Of a DNA stretch of 64,000 nucleotides, positions 37,292-50,389 are shown piece by piece (positions within the stretch are counted from its first letter, which is position 1; each line of letters starts with the position of its first letter). The stretch comes from Pycnococcus provasolii (Eukaryota; Chlorophyta; Pseudoscourfieldiophyceae; Pseudoscourfieldiales), in assembly GCA_049487715.1 (NCBI GenBank), contig CP150554.1, positions 186,001 through 250,000 on the forward strand, given 5' to 3'. Both the position numbers and the translations under genes were made by a program. Below the pieces are notes generated by a model, which saw nothing but the letters and a program-made list of their open reading frames with translations, was not told the origin of the DNA and searched no databases.

Positions 37292-40200
37292 ATGGAGTCG
37301 CCTAGGGACGGGTTCGGGGGAGAGTCGCCGCCGACATCGACGCGCAACCAGACTTCCCCCGCGCGGCGCAACCATACACAGAGTCCGACGACAACTCCGA
37401 CGCGCAAGCCAGAGCTGGCATCCCGGGCGCTCAGCTCGGTGTCTGCAACTTCAAGTCCAACTTTTAGCGACAACCACCAAAGTCAACCTATTCGAAGCGA
37501 GAACAAAGAGAACACAAGACGACGCAGTCAACCTCCGTCTCAAGCTCAAATAGCACCAAGGCAGAAAAGACGAAGATGGACAGGCGCGAACGACGACATG
37601 CACGGCACGGGTGTGGCCACGAAGACCACGCACAACCCTCACATTGTGATCGAAACAACAAGGAAGGACTTTGTCGCACTTGTGCAGTTGTCGCGACGAA
37701 CGCTAAAGCTCTTGGCGTGGCTTGCACTACTCAGCGTGTACATCCTCTACCTCATCGCGGTGACGGACACGAGCGGGGCTCAGGTCACGCACCGCGCGGT
37801 CGTGTACCTTCTGCTTGACACTCGTCGACTTCTCAAGGAGTCGTCAAGCAACCTCGATGACGTCGTCAATTACGTCCAGCGCGCCTTCACCTCGAAGTCG
37901 GCGTGGCGTGATCCGCTGTGCGGCGATGGCGTCTGCGAAGAACCGTATGAAAATCACGACGGGTGTCCAGCTGACTGCAAGGGAGGCGAAGTCGACGCGC
38001 GCGTGATTTTGCGCATAGCATCCGACTTTCGGCACAACCGAGTTCCAAGCGAAGCGTTACGTAGATCGGCACGTTGGAACTTGTGCCGACGTGACGACGA
38101 ACGTGCACGTGTAGGCATCCTTGACGACCTCTGCCACTTCTCGCACGGCAGGCATTTCGAGCGACTTCCCGCGCAAGGAAGGCCTTGGGATCTCAAGGTT
38201 GTCGACGTGACGCTACGTCCCGGCGTTTGGTATCTCGAGGTGACTGGCGACCCGGCAGGCCGAACACAGGGATACGCGCTTGACGCCAATCTGGTTGCCG
38301 CTCATGGTGCTGCAAAAGCGATCGAATTCGCGGAATATTCCAAGAATGGTGGAATCGGTCGCGTTCACTTCCTGCGTCGCAATGCGTCGACGTGGGATAC
38401 GTGTGACACTCCGCCAGCTGCATCGGACTTACCAGCGTTCCAGCGCGGCGACGGCATATCAGCATTTCGCCACCGCAATCTACTACAGACTGCCGATGAT
38501 GGCGCTGATAACAACGCCACAATGACGACAACCACCACTACCACCGCCGCCGCTTCGATTGCCGCGACTACAACACCCCCCTTTCCGTGCGAACATCAGT
38601 GCCCTCCACCGCAGATGCGAACGGTGACTTGTCCCTGCGACGCTTGCTCGAGGATCAACGACGATTCGCTACCGTGTGTATCGGCTGCTATTGAATATTG
38701 CCAGGTGCCTGACGGCATCGGCTTTGCGTATCCGCCACCTCCTCCACCGCCGCCATCTCCTCCTCCCGTCCCACCGCCGCCACCTCCGCCACCTCCGCCA
38801 CCTTCGCCACCACCGCCACCACCGCCACCACCGCCGTCGCCCCCCCCTCCTCCGCCGCCATCTCCACCACCCTCGCCGCCACCTTCGCCACCACTGCCGC
38901 CATTTTCGCCACCACCTCCACCGCCGCCGCCGGCACCGCCTGCGCCGCCGTCGCCTCCGCCAGCGCCGATACAGCCACCAGCACCTCCTCCACTTCCACC
39001 GTCGCCGCCACCACCGCCAATACCACCATCGCCGAATCCTCCTCCACCATTACCTCCGCCACCTCCTGCCCCGTCTCTACCACCGCAACCGCCACCACCA
39101 CCGCCGGGAATCCTGCCCTCTCCGCCTCCATCGCCTCCTCCACCGTCGCCTCCTCAGCCACCTCCACCGTCACACCCGCCACCACCCCCACCCCCACCAA
39201 ACCCGCCACCTCCACTCCCACCTCCACCCCCATCGCCACCACCGTCACCACCACAACCCCCAAATTCACCGGCTATCGCGGCGGTTGGAACCTGCGTTTA
39301 TACTGAACAGGCTGGTGACGGATGGGGCGGCAAGGTAAGCATTTCAGCAGACGGAACGCGTTTTTGCGGCGCTGCATGGGGCAACCATGCAGGCGGATTT
39401 CGTCGTGGTCATGTGAGAGTCTTTGAGTATGATGGCGCTACTTGGAATCAGTTGGGCCAGTCTATTGGCGGTGAGAGCGACAGGGACAGGAGTTCGTCGT
39501 GTGCCATTTCAGGCGATGGTAAACGCCTCGTCACTGCTTCTATCGGCGACGATACATGCAATGGAGCTGATGCGGGTTCAGTGCGAATTTTTGAAATCAT
39601 TGCAGGTACTTGGGTTCAGGTGGGAAATAAGTTGTGCGGTGGAGGTGCACAGGATAATTTCGGCACTTCTGTATTTCTTGATGAGGATGGCTCTCATGTC
39701 GCAGTTGCAGGTTGGTGGTCCGATGGTATTCCTTATATCGGAACTAATGTTGGTGGCAACTACGTTTACGAGGATGTGAACGGTACATGGACTCAAATGG
39801 GATCAGCCCTTTACGGTCAAAATAGCCTAGATACCATGGGATCGAGTACGGCTTTGTCCTCCGACGGAATGCGCATGGTCACCGGTTCTGTAGGCGACGA
39901 TACCGGAGGTAATAATGCAGGCTCGACAAGAGTCTTTGAGTACGATGGCACATCGTGGAATCAGATTGGCCAAACTATCTATGGTCTTGGAACAGATTAC
40001 ACTTCGGGCAGGACTCTTGGAATGTCAGGAGATGGAAATCGAATCATCATAGGATCACATCGCGCAGGTAACACAGGTAATCAGGGACATGGCTGGGCCC
40101 GTGTATTCGAATACGTGTCAGGTGCCTGGTCGCAGGTTGGTAGTAACGTTGGTGTAGGAACAGGTTCAAATGACCAGGCGGGTTATGCAGTGGGTATTTC

Positions 40201-43200
40201 AGCTAACGGGAATCGTGTGGCCGTAGGAGCTCCTTACAACAATGACGCTGATAACCTAGCTGGCAATATTAAAGTATTTGACTGGTCAGGAACTACCTGG
40301 GATCAGGTAGGATTTGACATACAAGGACAACTTGGTGAGGAAATAGGATGGAGCTTAGCATTGGCTTCGAATGGATACTACGTTGCGACCTCTCAAAATG
40401 GCAATGGAGGTCCATGGTACAAAGTCTGCGTTTACGCCCTGGGCCAAGTGCCTCCATATCCTCCCTTTCCGCCATCACCGCCGCCGAGTCCGCCGCCGCC
40501 ACCGAGCCCACCACCACCGCCACCACCACCACCACCACCACCACTACCTCCAAACCCTCCACCACCACCACCACTACCTCCAAACCCTCCACCACCGCCA
40601 CCACTACCTCCAAACCCTCCACCGCCTCCCCCGCCACCACTACCTCCATACCCTCCACCGCCGCCACCACCGCCACCACCTCCACCGCCACCTCCGTCGC
40701 CGCCACCCAGCCCACCACCACCGCCGCCGTCTCCCCCTCCGCCGCCACCAAGTCCCATTGCACCCCCCGGCCCGCCTCCCCCGCCACCATCGCCTCCTCC
40801 GCCCCCTTCCCCACCACCTCCGCCTCCTGGACCTCCCACTCCACCCCCACCACCATCGCCACCGCCACCGCCGCCACCATCGCCTCCGCCACCACCTTTC
40901 GTCGCTTCGCCGCCACCACCACCTCCACCTCCTCCTGCAGTTTTTAATATGGTTGGCACAGATATCGATGGTGAGGCAGCGGACGACAGATTTGGTGGCT
41001 CTGTGTCCCTTTCATCAGACGGTACACGCCTTGCCATCGGCGCTCGCAACAATGATGGTGGCCCCGGTTCCAATACAGGCCACGCTCGTGTGTACGAGTA
41101 CGATGGCACAAATTGGAACCAGATCGGCAGCGACATTGATGGCGTACATAATAACGAGAGAGCTTATGGCGTATCGCTATCGGGAGATGGAGCGCGCCTC
41201 GCGTTTGGAGCTGCCCAAAACCGAGACGCGTGCACGGCAATTCAAGCATCCTTCCCTTTGTTGTCATGTTCCCAAGTGGGCAGTGTGCGCGTCTACGAGT
41301 ATATTTCGTCATCGTGGCAGCAAATTGGCAGTGACATAGATGGTGAAGTCTCCACCGAACGTTTTGGAGAACACGTCAGATTGTCGTCGGACGGATCACG
41401 TCTCCTTGTTAGCGCTGTTTGGTCATCCCTCAGCAACAATCAAACGAGTGGCGACATACTGAATGATGCTGGGCGAGTGATCATGTACGAATACGATGGC
41501 TCAAATTGGGTTCAAATGGGCAATGCCATCCATGGAAGCCGGGCGGATATTCATTTGGGCGCTGGGATAGCCATATCGTCAGATGCCACGATCATGGCTG
41601 TTGGAGCTCGCTATTATCCAAGTATAGACCTCGATGGTGACGGCAACGATGATTACCCTGGTCAGGTTAAGGTGTACCAGTACAGTTCAGGATCGTGGAC
41701 TCAGATGGGAGGTGACATCGACGGCGAGGGGAATCAAGATCAGTCTAGCAATAATGCGATTGCCCTTTCGTCGGATGGCTTGCGCCTAGCCGTGGGAGGA
41801 TATGCTAATAGCAACAGCGCCGGGTCATTTGCTGGCCATGTCCGCGTCTATGAATTTTCATCCAATGCATGGAGTCAGATGGGATCTGATATTGACGGTG
41901 AAGCAGCGAATGATGCATTCGGCCGGTCAGTAGCTTTATCTTCAGATGGCACGCGTCTCGCTGTCGGCGGTTTTTACAACGACGGCAGCTTTAGTGACGC
42001 TGGACATGTTCGCGTATTTGAGTGGATATCAGGCAGCTGGCTTCAGATTGCTAGTGACATCGACGGTGAAGCGGCCGACGATAGATCTGGCGACAATGTG
42101 GCCATGTCTGCGGACGGACTTCGTATTGCCATTGGCGCAACTAGGAACGATAACGCCAATGGCGTAAATGCTGGCCATGTACGCGTCTATGACATTTCAT
42201 ACACCGGACGTCGGCGACGACAAATGCAGCAGATGGTAGTGAACAATAATGGTTCTCCAGCATCATCAGCACGCAGCCGACGCGCGCTCATCGTACGCCC
42301 TTCTTTCTACCAACCTGACCCGATTTGTGGCGACCACTATCGGCATGCAGTCACCAGGCGTCTTTTTCGTACGACGGACTGCACGGATTTGCCTGACCAG
42401 CAAGGGTTGGCCTCGCTGGGTGGGGGACCGCCAGCTGCGCATGTCGAAAACAGAGCCTACGCCGCCACGTACGTGCCATGCTCAATCATATCGAGACTTC
42501 CCGACGAGGGCATCCTAGCCTCCATGTACATGTACGAAGTTGCACTCAATGTAGCCGCGTCAGCAGCCTTGGGTGATAGATTAGCTGGTCCAGTGATTTC
42601 GCTGCTTCCTCACAGCTTTCCGGTTTCGCCCGACGAAATCACTGTGGATCTACCGTACCAGATCGGAATCGCCGGAATCGCTAACGCTGTTCCCAACGTG
42701 CACGTGATGCCCGATGAAGCTTCGACCGAATGGCAACCGCTTTCAATTGTCTCAACACGATGCGATGGTACCGCTTGCATTGCAAGTGTGAGGGCATCCA
42801 GTTTTGCAGTGTTCGCCGTCACGCTCGAGGCACCTCCGCCTACACCACCGCCACCGTTACTTCCACCGCCACCTTATTGGATACCATCTCCTCCCCCGCT
42901 TCCTCCGCCTCTTATGCCGAGCCCGCCTCCACCAAGCCCACCGCCATCACCACCACCTCCCCAGCCAGTACCACCACCCCCGCCAGGTGTCTTGCCAAAT
43001 CCACCGCTTCCGCCTCCAAATCCTCCACCACCCAGCCCACCGCCGCCCAGCCCGCCGCCGCCCAGCCCGCCGCCACCCCCGCCGCCCCCGACACTACCTC
43101 CAGCACTGTACGAAAGCCCACCAAACCCACCATTCATGCCCCCACCTCCGCCAATTCCAAGCCCGCCACCGCCAGGAATCCCTTCGCCACCACCACCGCC

Positions 43201-46200
43201 GCGTGCACCGCGGATTATAACATCGCCGCCGTACGTGACTTCGCCTCCGCCTCCTAGTCCGCCTCCGCCGCCGTATTACATGCCGCCTCCTCCTCCGCCG
43301 CCAGATCTTGGAATACGCGGGCTCGTCTTCGCAGTGACAAATGACACGATTTCTGCTCCACCTTCCATCGCCTCACCACCTCCACCGCCAATTGATACTC
43401 AGCCTCCACGCCTGACGCTTCTCGGTCCTGCCGACGTTTACGTGCACCAACATGATACGTACGAGGATGCAAACGCGACGTGCGTTGACAGCGAGGATGG
43501 TGCTCTCGAGGTGCAACCACCACTAGCTCTTATGTCACCTCTCGATACGTCGTATACAACACGCCCAGATTCGCCTCACGTGATCACATTCGTCTGCGTG
43601 GATCGTGCTGGCAATCGAGATGTGCGCCAGAGGCGTGTGCACGTAATCAAGGCGGTATGTGCTGACATTTCGGCAAGAACCGGACATCGCGAATACGTCT
43701 GCCCGGGAATCTATGTGGTAGGCGAAGACACGGAGCCTGAATGCAGCTTATTTGGAGTATGCAGCGTGGACAATGCTCGTATTGATCCGCACGCTGCCAA
43801 CGCGGATGTTCCGGCTGCGAGAACTCCAGTAGATCGCATTCCGCCGCTCCTGCGCCTTATCAGCGCAGATCATGAGGCTGCGACGATGGTGCGAACAGCA
43901 CGTGGCATGCTCGTTCTTCGCGAGGAGATACGGCAAGGTGAAACATTCGTCGAACCAGGATACATTTGCTTTGACCAGACGGATGGAGACCTGTCGGATC
44001 GCGTCAGCACCTACGGACTTGATGCAATCGACACGCGTCGCGCCACTGCGGCGACGGAACCGCTTGTTGTCCGCTACACTTGCACAGATCGGTCTGGCGT
44101 CGAAGCAGAGGAGGTGCAGCGCTGGATAACCGTCACGCCAAAATGTGCCGAGGGAGATGTCGTGTGCCCCGACGGCACGTGCCCCGTAAATGGCAGCTTC
44201 TGCATAGCCTCGAGTCCAACCACTGGAATCGAGGTCGAGAGACATCCCGAACATAGGCACCCGGACGAATTTCCATCTATTCAGCTCGCCGGCGCAGCTT
44301 ACGTCGAGGTTGAGAATCAAGGATACGATCGATGCTCGAATGCTTTGGAAATTTCAGCAATATGCGATCACGGTGCACGTGCACACGACCCCGAAGATGG
44401 CGATCTCACTCCGTACATCAAGGCTTGCGGCCTTAATTTCAAGCAATATGGTGTCTCCGGATGCACGATATACGGCGAGGACTATCCTGGATTGTACAAT
44501 GTCACTTTCTCGGTGATGGATAGCGCTGGTCACGAGAGCAGTGTGACGCGAATTGTGCGACTTCTTGTCCAATGCCCCGCAGGCGAAGAGCGCTGCTCGG
44601 ATGGAATGACGTGTGTTCTTGAAGGCATTCCATGTGAGACTGACATCGCGCCGGCGGTCGAAGCTGCAGCTGAACCAATAGAGCCGCCCTCGCCTCCGAA
44701 TGTCACGGTCATTGGTGACCGCTCGATCAAGATCCCTCGCTTCACGGCGTACGATTTGTGCTTGCAGGGACAAATTCCTACAGAAGACTACCCATGTGAT
44801 CTAGGTGCGAGTGCGGTAGATGCGAATAATGGCGATCTTCAAGACATGCTACTTGCGTGCCCTCCGGGTAGCTGCATGCTATATGGTTGTGAGGGACACG
44901 AGCTGTGGCGTAAGGGAATAGAAAGTTGCGTGAATTCCTCAGCACCGGTAGGTACCGTATTCAACGTGTCGTTCGTGGCAATCGATACCACTGGGGCGTA
45001 CGGATTTGATGCGAGGAGTGTCGTGATTGGCGCACCTTGCAAACAGGGACAACATTGGTGTCCCGCGGATTCGACGTCCGGACGCTGTGAGGAAGCTTCG
45101 TGCGATGCGATTAACGCAGTGATGGACGTCGAAGATGACAAGTATTTGATCACCGATGTTGAGGTGGAACCGCGTGGACCTGATATCCTCTGGCGAACAC
45201 CACCTCGCGAAGAAATGCCCTTCGTATTCGTGTTTGGTCAGGCTCCCTGGCGAGGTGCGGTGGGCCTAGTTGGTGGCCAAAGGGTTGATGCGAAGTCTCT
45301 CGCGGGTGCCAACCCGCTTGCAGCATGCCACGGCCAATTGAGTGATGCATTTTATCCAGATTGCGTTGCGAAGGCTGTCGACAGTATCGACGGAGATGTG
45401 ACTGATACTCAGCACGTGTACAGTCGGCACACCCAATGTACTCCTCAAGTTTTTATGGACGGGCTCTGTCCGCCTGGCACGTACTACTTCTACATTTCCG
45501 CGTATGACCGTGACGGAAATCGCGGGTATGGTGACGAAGCACTAGTCTTTCAGATTGTGCAAGGTAAGGTTTTGTTTTGCTGCCTGAAGTTGTTCATCGT
45601 ATTTGCATCGTATTAATAGCTGCTCATCTGACAAGTTGTCATATCATCTCACGAATGTAAAACTTTCTAGGTTGGGAACAGCGCTATGGTACGTACCGCG
45701 TTGGCCCTTGCGAAATCTTTCTTGACCCGCGGCTTGAAGATAGTGCCGATGTCCGTGCTGAAGTCGCCGCTCGTTTAGACGTGCCGCCTGGACGAGTGCG
45801 CATTCAGTCTTGCACGAGAGAAGTGCTCAATGGAAGAGATCAGGCGTTCCTGGAGGTGGATGTTGTATTTTCCTTCTATGACGACGTCAGACGTCGCCGA
45901 AAGCTTCAGCAAGATGAAGGTGACGACAGCGACAAACGTCTTATGCTGCTACGAGTGGGAGTAGATAGCGCGGATCCACGGGGGTTGTGGTACAGGAACG
46001 CACTGGCTAAGAGTATCGTGTCCGCCGCCGCCGACTTGGGCGAACGTATTGGAAACAGGACAATTGAAATGAATATTACAGCGCGACAAGCCAGCGATGC
46101 GGATAAACCAGACGTCGCGCGCGGCACGGGAACACGCATTAGCAATGCCTTCAACAATGGGGTGGATTCGAGAAGATTAGGGCAACAAGAGGTATTTTTA

Positions 46201-49200
46201 CAAGCTAATCACGAGAAAGTTGCACATCGTGGTGGCAGTCTGGCAAAAACCGCTACGTCATCGACGCCGTCGAATTCGTCATGGCTCTTCATGGGAGTCG
46301 GGGGAAGTGGTGGTACCTTGCTTGCAGCTCAAGAGCGTGCTGAAAATTTGGCGGCATCCGTGGAGACTGCAACACGAACAGTCGACGATGTGAATGCCTT
46401 GATGCCAGACGCGGTTGTGGGATGTCGTGCGCCAAATGGAGCACTTCTTGTGTACTACAACGTAAGCGCTCGTGGGATCGACGAGATTCGTGGTAGCGAA
46501 GCTACTCGTGTCAACAGCCGCCGCGAACCAGTTAGAATCGCACCGTATGCTTCCGCTGTCAAAGCTGGGAGACTGGATATTCAGCCTTCACGCCGACGAC
46601 TTCATTTCGCATCGTCGCGAAAGATGCTTCGTGATGCTCCCCCTCCAAGGCAGCTGGTGTCGCGTAGCGACGGCAATGATGATGGCAATGCGTGGAAGGG
46701 CTACGCTCGATATGCGGGTGCTGAAGATGACGCTAATTTCGTCAGGCACAAGGGGTACACGCGTCCACGGACATTCGGTGCCACGGGACAGCTTCGTGTG
46801 ATTGGCGGCGTGCTCATCACGCAGCGACGTGCTGCAGTTGCGGTGGGTTGCCGTGATCTGCATGTAAGAGCGGGACTGATATCGCTTGGTGGATCGAGAG
46901 GTCGATTTACAGACCTTAGTAGAGACATGCCATGCTCAAGTCATGTTGCAGATTCGGCGTACGGTTTTGACCCAATGTTCACTCGCCTCGACCTTCCTAA
47001 AGGTGCGATGGATCCTGCGACGACATTACGTGCAAATGGTGGGCTTTACAAGCCTTCGCTTCACGATGTGCGGAAAGCCTTCTACAACGAAGTGACTGAG
47101 CTCACACCGGTGACACCGCCATCAACAAGAAATGTCCCGTTTGGCTTTTTCCCACGCGATTATGACAACAAAAACAGCAGCATTCCGAGGAGACAGACGG
47201 TGTCTTCTACCAACATCGAAAGCGCACTCTATGATGTGTACCTTGATGGTACTCTCACGAGAGAGAGCGCAAGCCGTCTGCTTTCATACCTACATTTTTC
47301 TCGCTTTGTGGATCGACGCTCGCGCTTGATCGACATTCGCGTTCTCATGTACAGCGCAGCCTCAGAAATTCTGGTCAATATGCGCGTCAATGCGCACGGA
47401 GAAGTACATTCCAGCACCGAAATTTGGAAAGTTCCGCTGTTTGACTACTTTGATGGCACCCCTGAGAATGTCGGTCTCTTCGTCTTTGAGATTCTCATTG
47501 GCGCGCTTGCTCTTGTACTTTGCGCGAGCTCCATTGGTGACGCACGCCGATTTGCGCATCTGCTGCACGATTCCGTCATGCGGCGGCTTCAGCAGCACAT
47601 CTCGCATCGACATTTCATAGTGGATGCATCTATGATAATGGTCGAAGCGATGCAGCTCGCAATACCGATTTGCTTGCTTGCCGCCAGCGTCGTGCACTTC
47701 GTGTACTTTTTCGCATACGTGCGCAGCTTCACGTACGAGCGAAATTACCGCTGGTACGATGGCGACGGCTCTGCGGAGGCACGCATCCTTCTTCCAAAAC
47801 GGCTTGCCGATCCTCAGCCACCGGTAGAGGGGTATCCGCGCGGCGCATGGAGACACAATCTGCCCGTGGACTTGTCGGAGCGTGACGCCTACTTGGCATT
47901 GCTCGATAAGGTGGATGTCATGAGCACGCTCAATGGGTGGTACCTCGTGCTTCAGGTTCCCATCTTGCTGGGTATTGCCGCAAATATCGTGCGACACATT
48001 GTCGGACTGCCTACGCTGTACCCCTACATGCGCACGCTGCAGAGAGGCATCCCTGACTTTCTGACGCTGATCGGCACAACTGTGCTCTGCACGACACTTC
48101 ACGCCTATGCGCTGCATCTTCTGATTGGCTACCGCACAGGGATGTTCCGGAGTGCACGACGCGCCGTGGAAAGTCTCTCTGCATACACGATTGGAGACGT
48201 GTCTGGTCTTTTATATCAAACTAACACAGGCACAGATCAGAATGTGATTGTCGAGCAAGTCGAGCAAGTCGTGGTTGCTCTGGTGCACATCATCTACCCG
48301 CTCATCACCGTGTTTGTGCTAATGCACTTCGTTGTTGCCATTTTGCTCGACTTCTTCGTGGAGGAACGCCACCGCCGGCTAGCAAAAGATCAACTACAGA
48401 GTCGACGTGAGACCGCCGACCAGAAGCTCGCGCGGCGTGCGATGCGCACATACGGGCACTTTGACTGGGCGCGTGACATGGTGAGCGCCATTTTATACAG
48501 CCTAACTCTAAACAATACTGCGGCGTTTATGTTTTCTAGCAATGTCAAGTGGATGGATCCCAGGCGACGTCTGCGTGGCTTTGCATATTCTACACAGCAG
48601 CAGAGTGGTGGTGGTGGTACCAGCACTACGATGTCGAGCAAGGAGGAGGGCATAGTGTTGCTAGGTTGGATGCACAACAACAACAGCAATGGAATTAATA
48701 CTACTGCACAACAGGCATCGAGTGGCGGAGGAGGGGAAAACCCAACATTCGGTGGTGAAAAGGAAACTCCTCAGATGCAAAAATACGTGCGCGCACTCAT
48801 TGACTCCAGGAAAACTGTGGCAGTCGCCATGTCTGCTAACGCCAAATCGCCTAGCAGCAACATTACAGCGATGGAACGATGGCGACGTGTACGTGAGCTT
48901 GTTCGTCAAGTGTGGCTATCTGAGCACATGCTAGGCGCGATTGTGAAACAGCAACTTGTCGGAAGCCGTGGCGGCTTGACGGAAGGAGGTGATTCAAAGA
49001 GTAAAGATAGAACAATGGCGACGCGACTGACATCTGGTGGTCACGTGCGAACGAAGGGACTGCAGAACGACACAGCTCGCTACCTTCGGATGAATCAAGC
49101 CGATAGGCAAGAACTCATTGTTCCTGTGATTGGCATGATCGGTCCAACGGCACTTGCCGAGGTGCTACATGGGCTCCATGATCTCGCGATACGGCTTACT

Positions 49201-50136
49201 TCTGAGACTGCGCACCGCCGCACTTTGTCTATTAAGGACGCCGACTACTATTCTCACGAGCCGGGTACTTTCACCATCAACCTCGAACTCGTGCAGAATA
49301 ACAACGAGCCGGATGATGATGAGGCAAATAAGGATGCAATTGATGGTGGCCTGGCATTCAAGGTTGGCGTGGAAGATCCAGCCGATAATGCGCTCAAGCC
49401 ATCGCCCTCCAAGTTTTACGATGACGACTCCGATTTGGTAGCTGTCACGGAGATGCAGGACTTGCTTTATCGGTTTGCATCCGAGAACGAGCGTGCGCGC
49501 CTTGCAAGCAAAACGGAGCATCTTTCAGAGGCAAAGTTCAGAGATATCACGCAAGTCGCGTGCTTGAGCTTGTCTCGCCGCGTCGTTCACGACCTCGGCT
49601 GGCGTGCTGGAACAGAATTCAATCGACTAAGTGGCGACGCGCTGATGGATGCTGTTCTGCGTCGAGCGCGAGACACGTCGAAGGGTATGGCGGCGGTCAT
49701 ATCGGACATGATGGGCTCGAGCGCGGCCTTGCCACAAGTAGTGCAAATGGTTCGTGATAATGAGGGGACGCGCGCTCGTCGGCCACAACAGAGGCGCAGC
49801 AGCAGCATCTTCCGCTTGCCTGCAGGACTTTCATCCAAGTTACTATCCATGCGCAGAGGAGACATTGTAGAGAGCACGTGGCGCCTTGGAACAAGTGCCG
49901 TCCAAGTTGTGACTGAGGTGCCGTGGCGCATGTCCGGCGTTTTGCTGAAGGTGCTGTGCGGTGGAGAAGCGCCCCCGCTCGTGAAGGGAAATTCCGAGCA
50001 CATCGATTGGGATGAGACTTCGCGAAATGGCGATACGCTGCGCCGCGACAGGAAGGATGCGCGAAGGATTCGCCAAGCAGGGCGAAGTGCCTCGCGGAAA
50101 AGGATGATCAACGATATTCTTATGGGTGGAGATTGA
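37292..50136 (+). CDS. Giant polycystin/PKD2-like channel with huge extracellular insert
   Basis: Two exons, join(37292..45563,45671..50136), about 4,245 residues. The intron (GTAAGG...TTCTAG, 107 nt) joins IVQ to GWEQRYGTYR in frame. Order: basic cytosolic head; TM (about 138-158); a CGDGVCEEPYEN Cys knot (about 208); three Pro-rich pherophorin-like linkers (about 479-657, 1053-1220, 1847-2007); two FG-GAP-like propeller blocks (about 664-1050 and 1220-1642; units like RVYEYDGTNWNQIGSDIDGE); Ig-like DUF5011-type repeats (about 2033-2757; pattern DTYEDANATCVDSEDG); then a polycystin (TOP) domain with FSRFVDRRSRLIDIRVLMY (about 3297) and helices near 3357, 3411, 3512, 3553 and 3624 ending LMHFVVAILLDFFVEE; and a long cytosolic tail. 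The first TM would serve as S1. PKD2 channels conduct Ca2+ and anchor flagellar mastigonemes in Chlamydomonas. Start chosen for its position after UTR-like sequence; the frame is open to an ATG at 37007. Confidence 0.88.
38728..39260 (+). repeat. Pro-rich (SPPPPP) low-complexity tract 1
   Basis: CCxCCxCCG-type repeats encode Pro runs broken by Ser, the pherophorin/extensin pattern expected to be hydroxylated and glycosylated into a stiff polyproline-II rod. It sits inside the polycystin ectodomain. Matching tracts lie at 40450-40950 and 42830-43310. The antisense strand reads as glycine-rich shadow frames. Confidence 0.9.
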
Positions 50137-50389
50137 GACTACGAAAAGACTGTAAAACGAAATCAATTCTTTGGAAATGCACATCTACAAGTCATATTGC
50201 ATATTCGAGCTCGAGCTCTGCTTCTTCTATGTGGTACGTCTTAAAACTAATTTAAACTCCTACCACGCGATAAAGAGCTCCTTAAGCCGCGCATTGATGG
50301 GCACTTAAGGTACGTAAAGAATCCTCTTCACCGGACTGCGCGGGCTGGCTGGGAGGGCGGTATCAGGTCGAGGGGTGATGATATACACG
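50137..50389. other. Short convergent intergenic spacer
   Basis: About 250 bp between the 3' ends of the polycystin gene and the MYND-containing gene. It holds a short gagctcgagctc palindrome at 50208-50219. Nothing else was seen. Confidence 0.4.

Noticed and set aside
44300-45616. Possible separate bacterial-type Ig-domain protein ending at 45616
   Set aside because: Its last residues (KVLFCCLKLFIVFASY) are intron translation; consensus splice sites connect it to the channel half.
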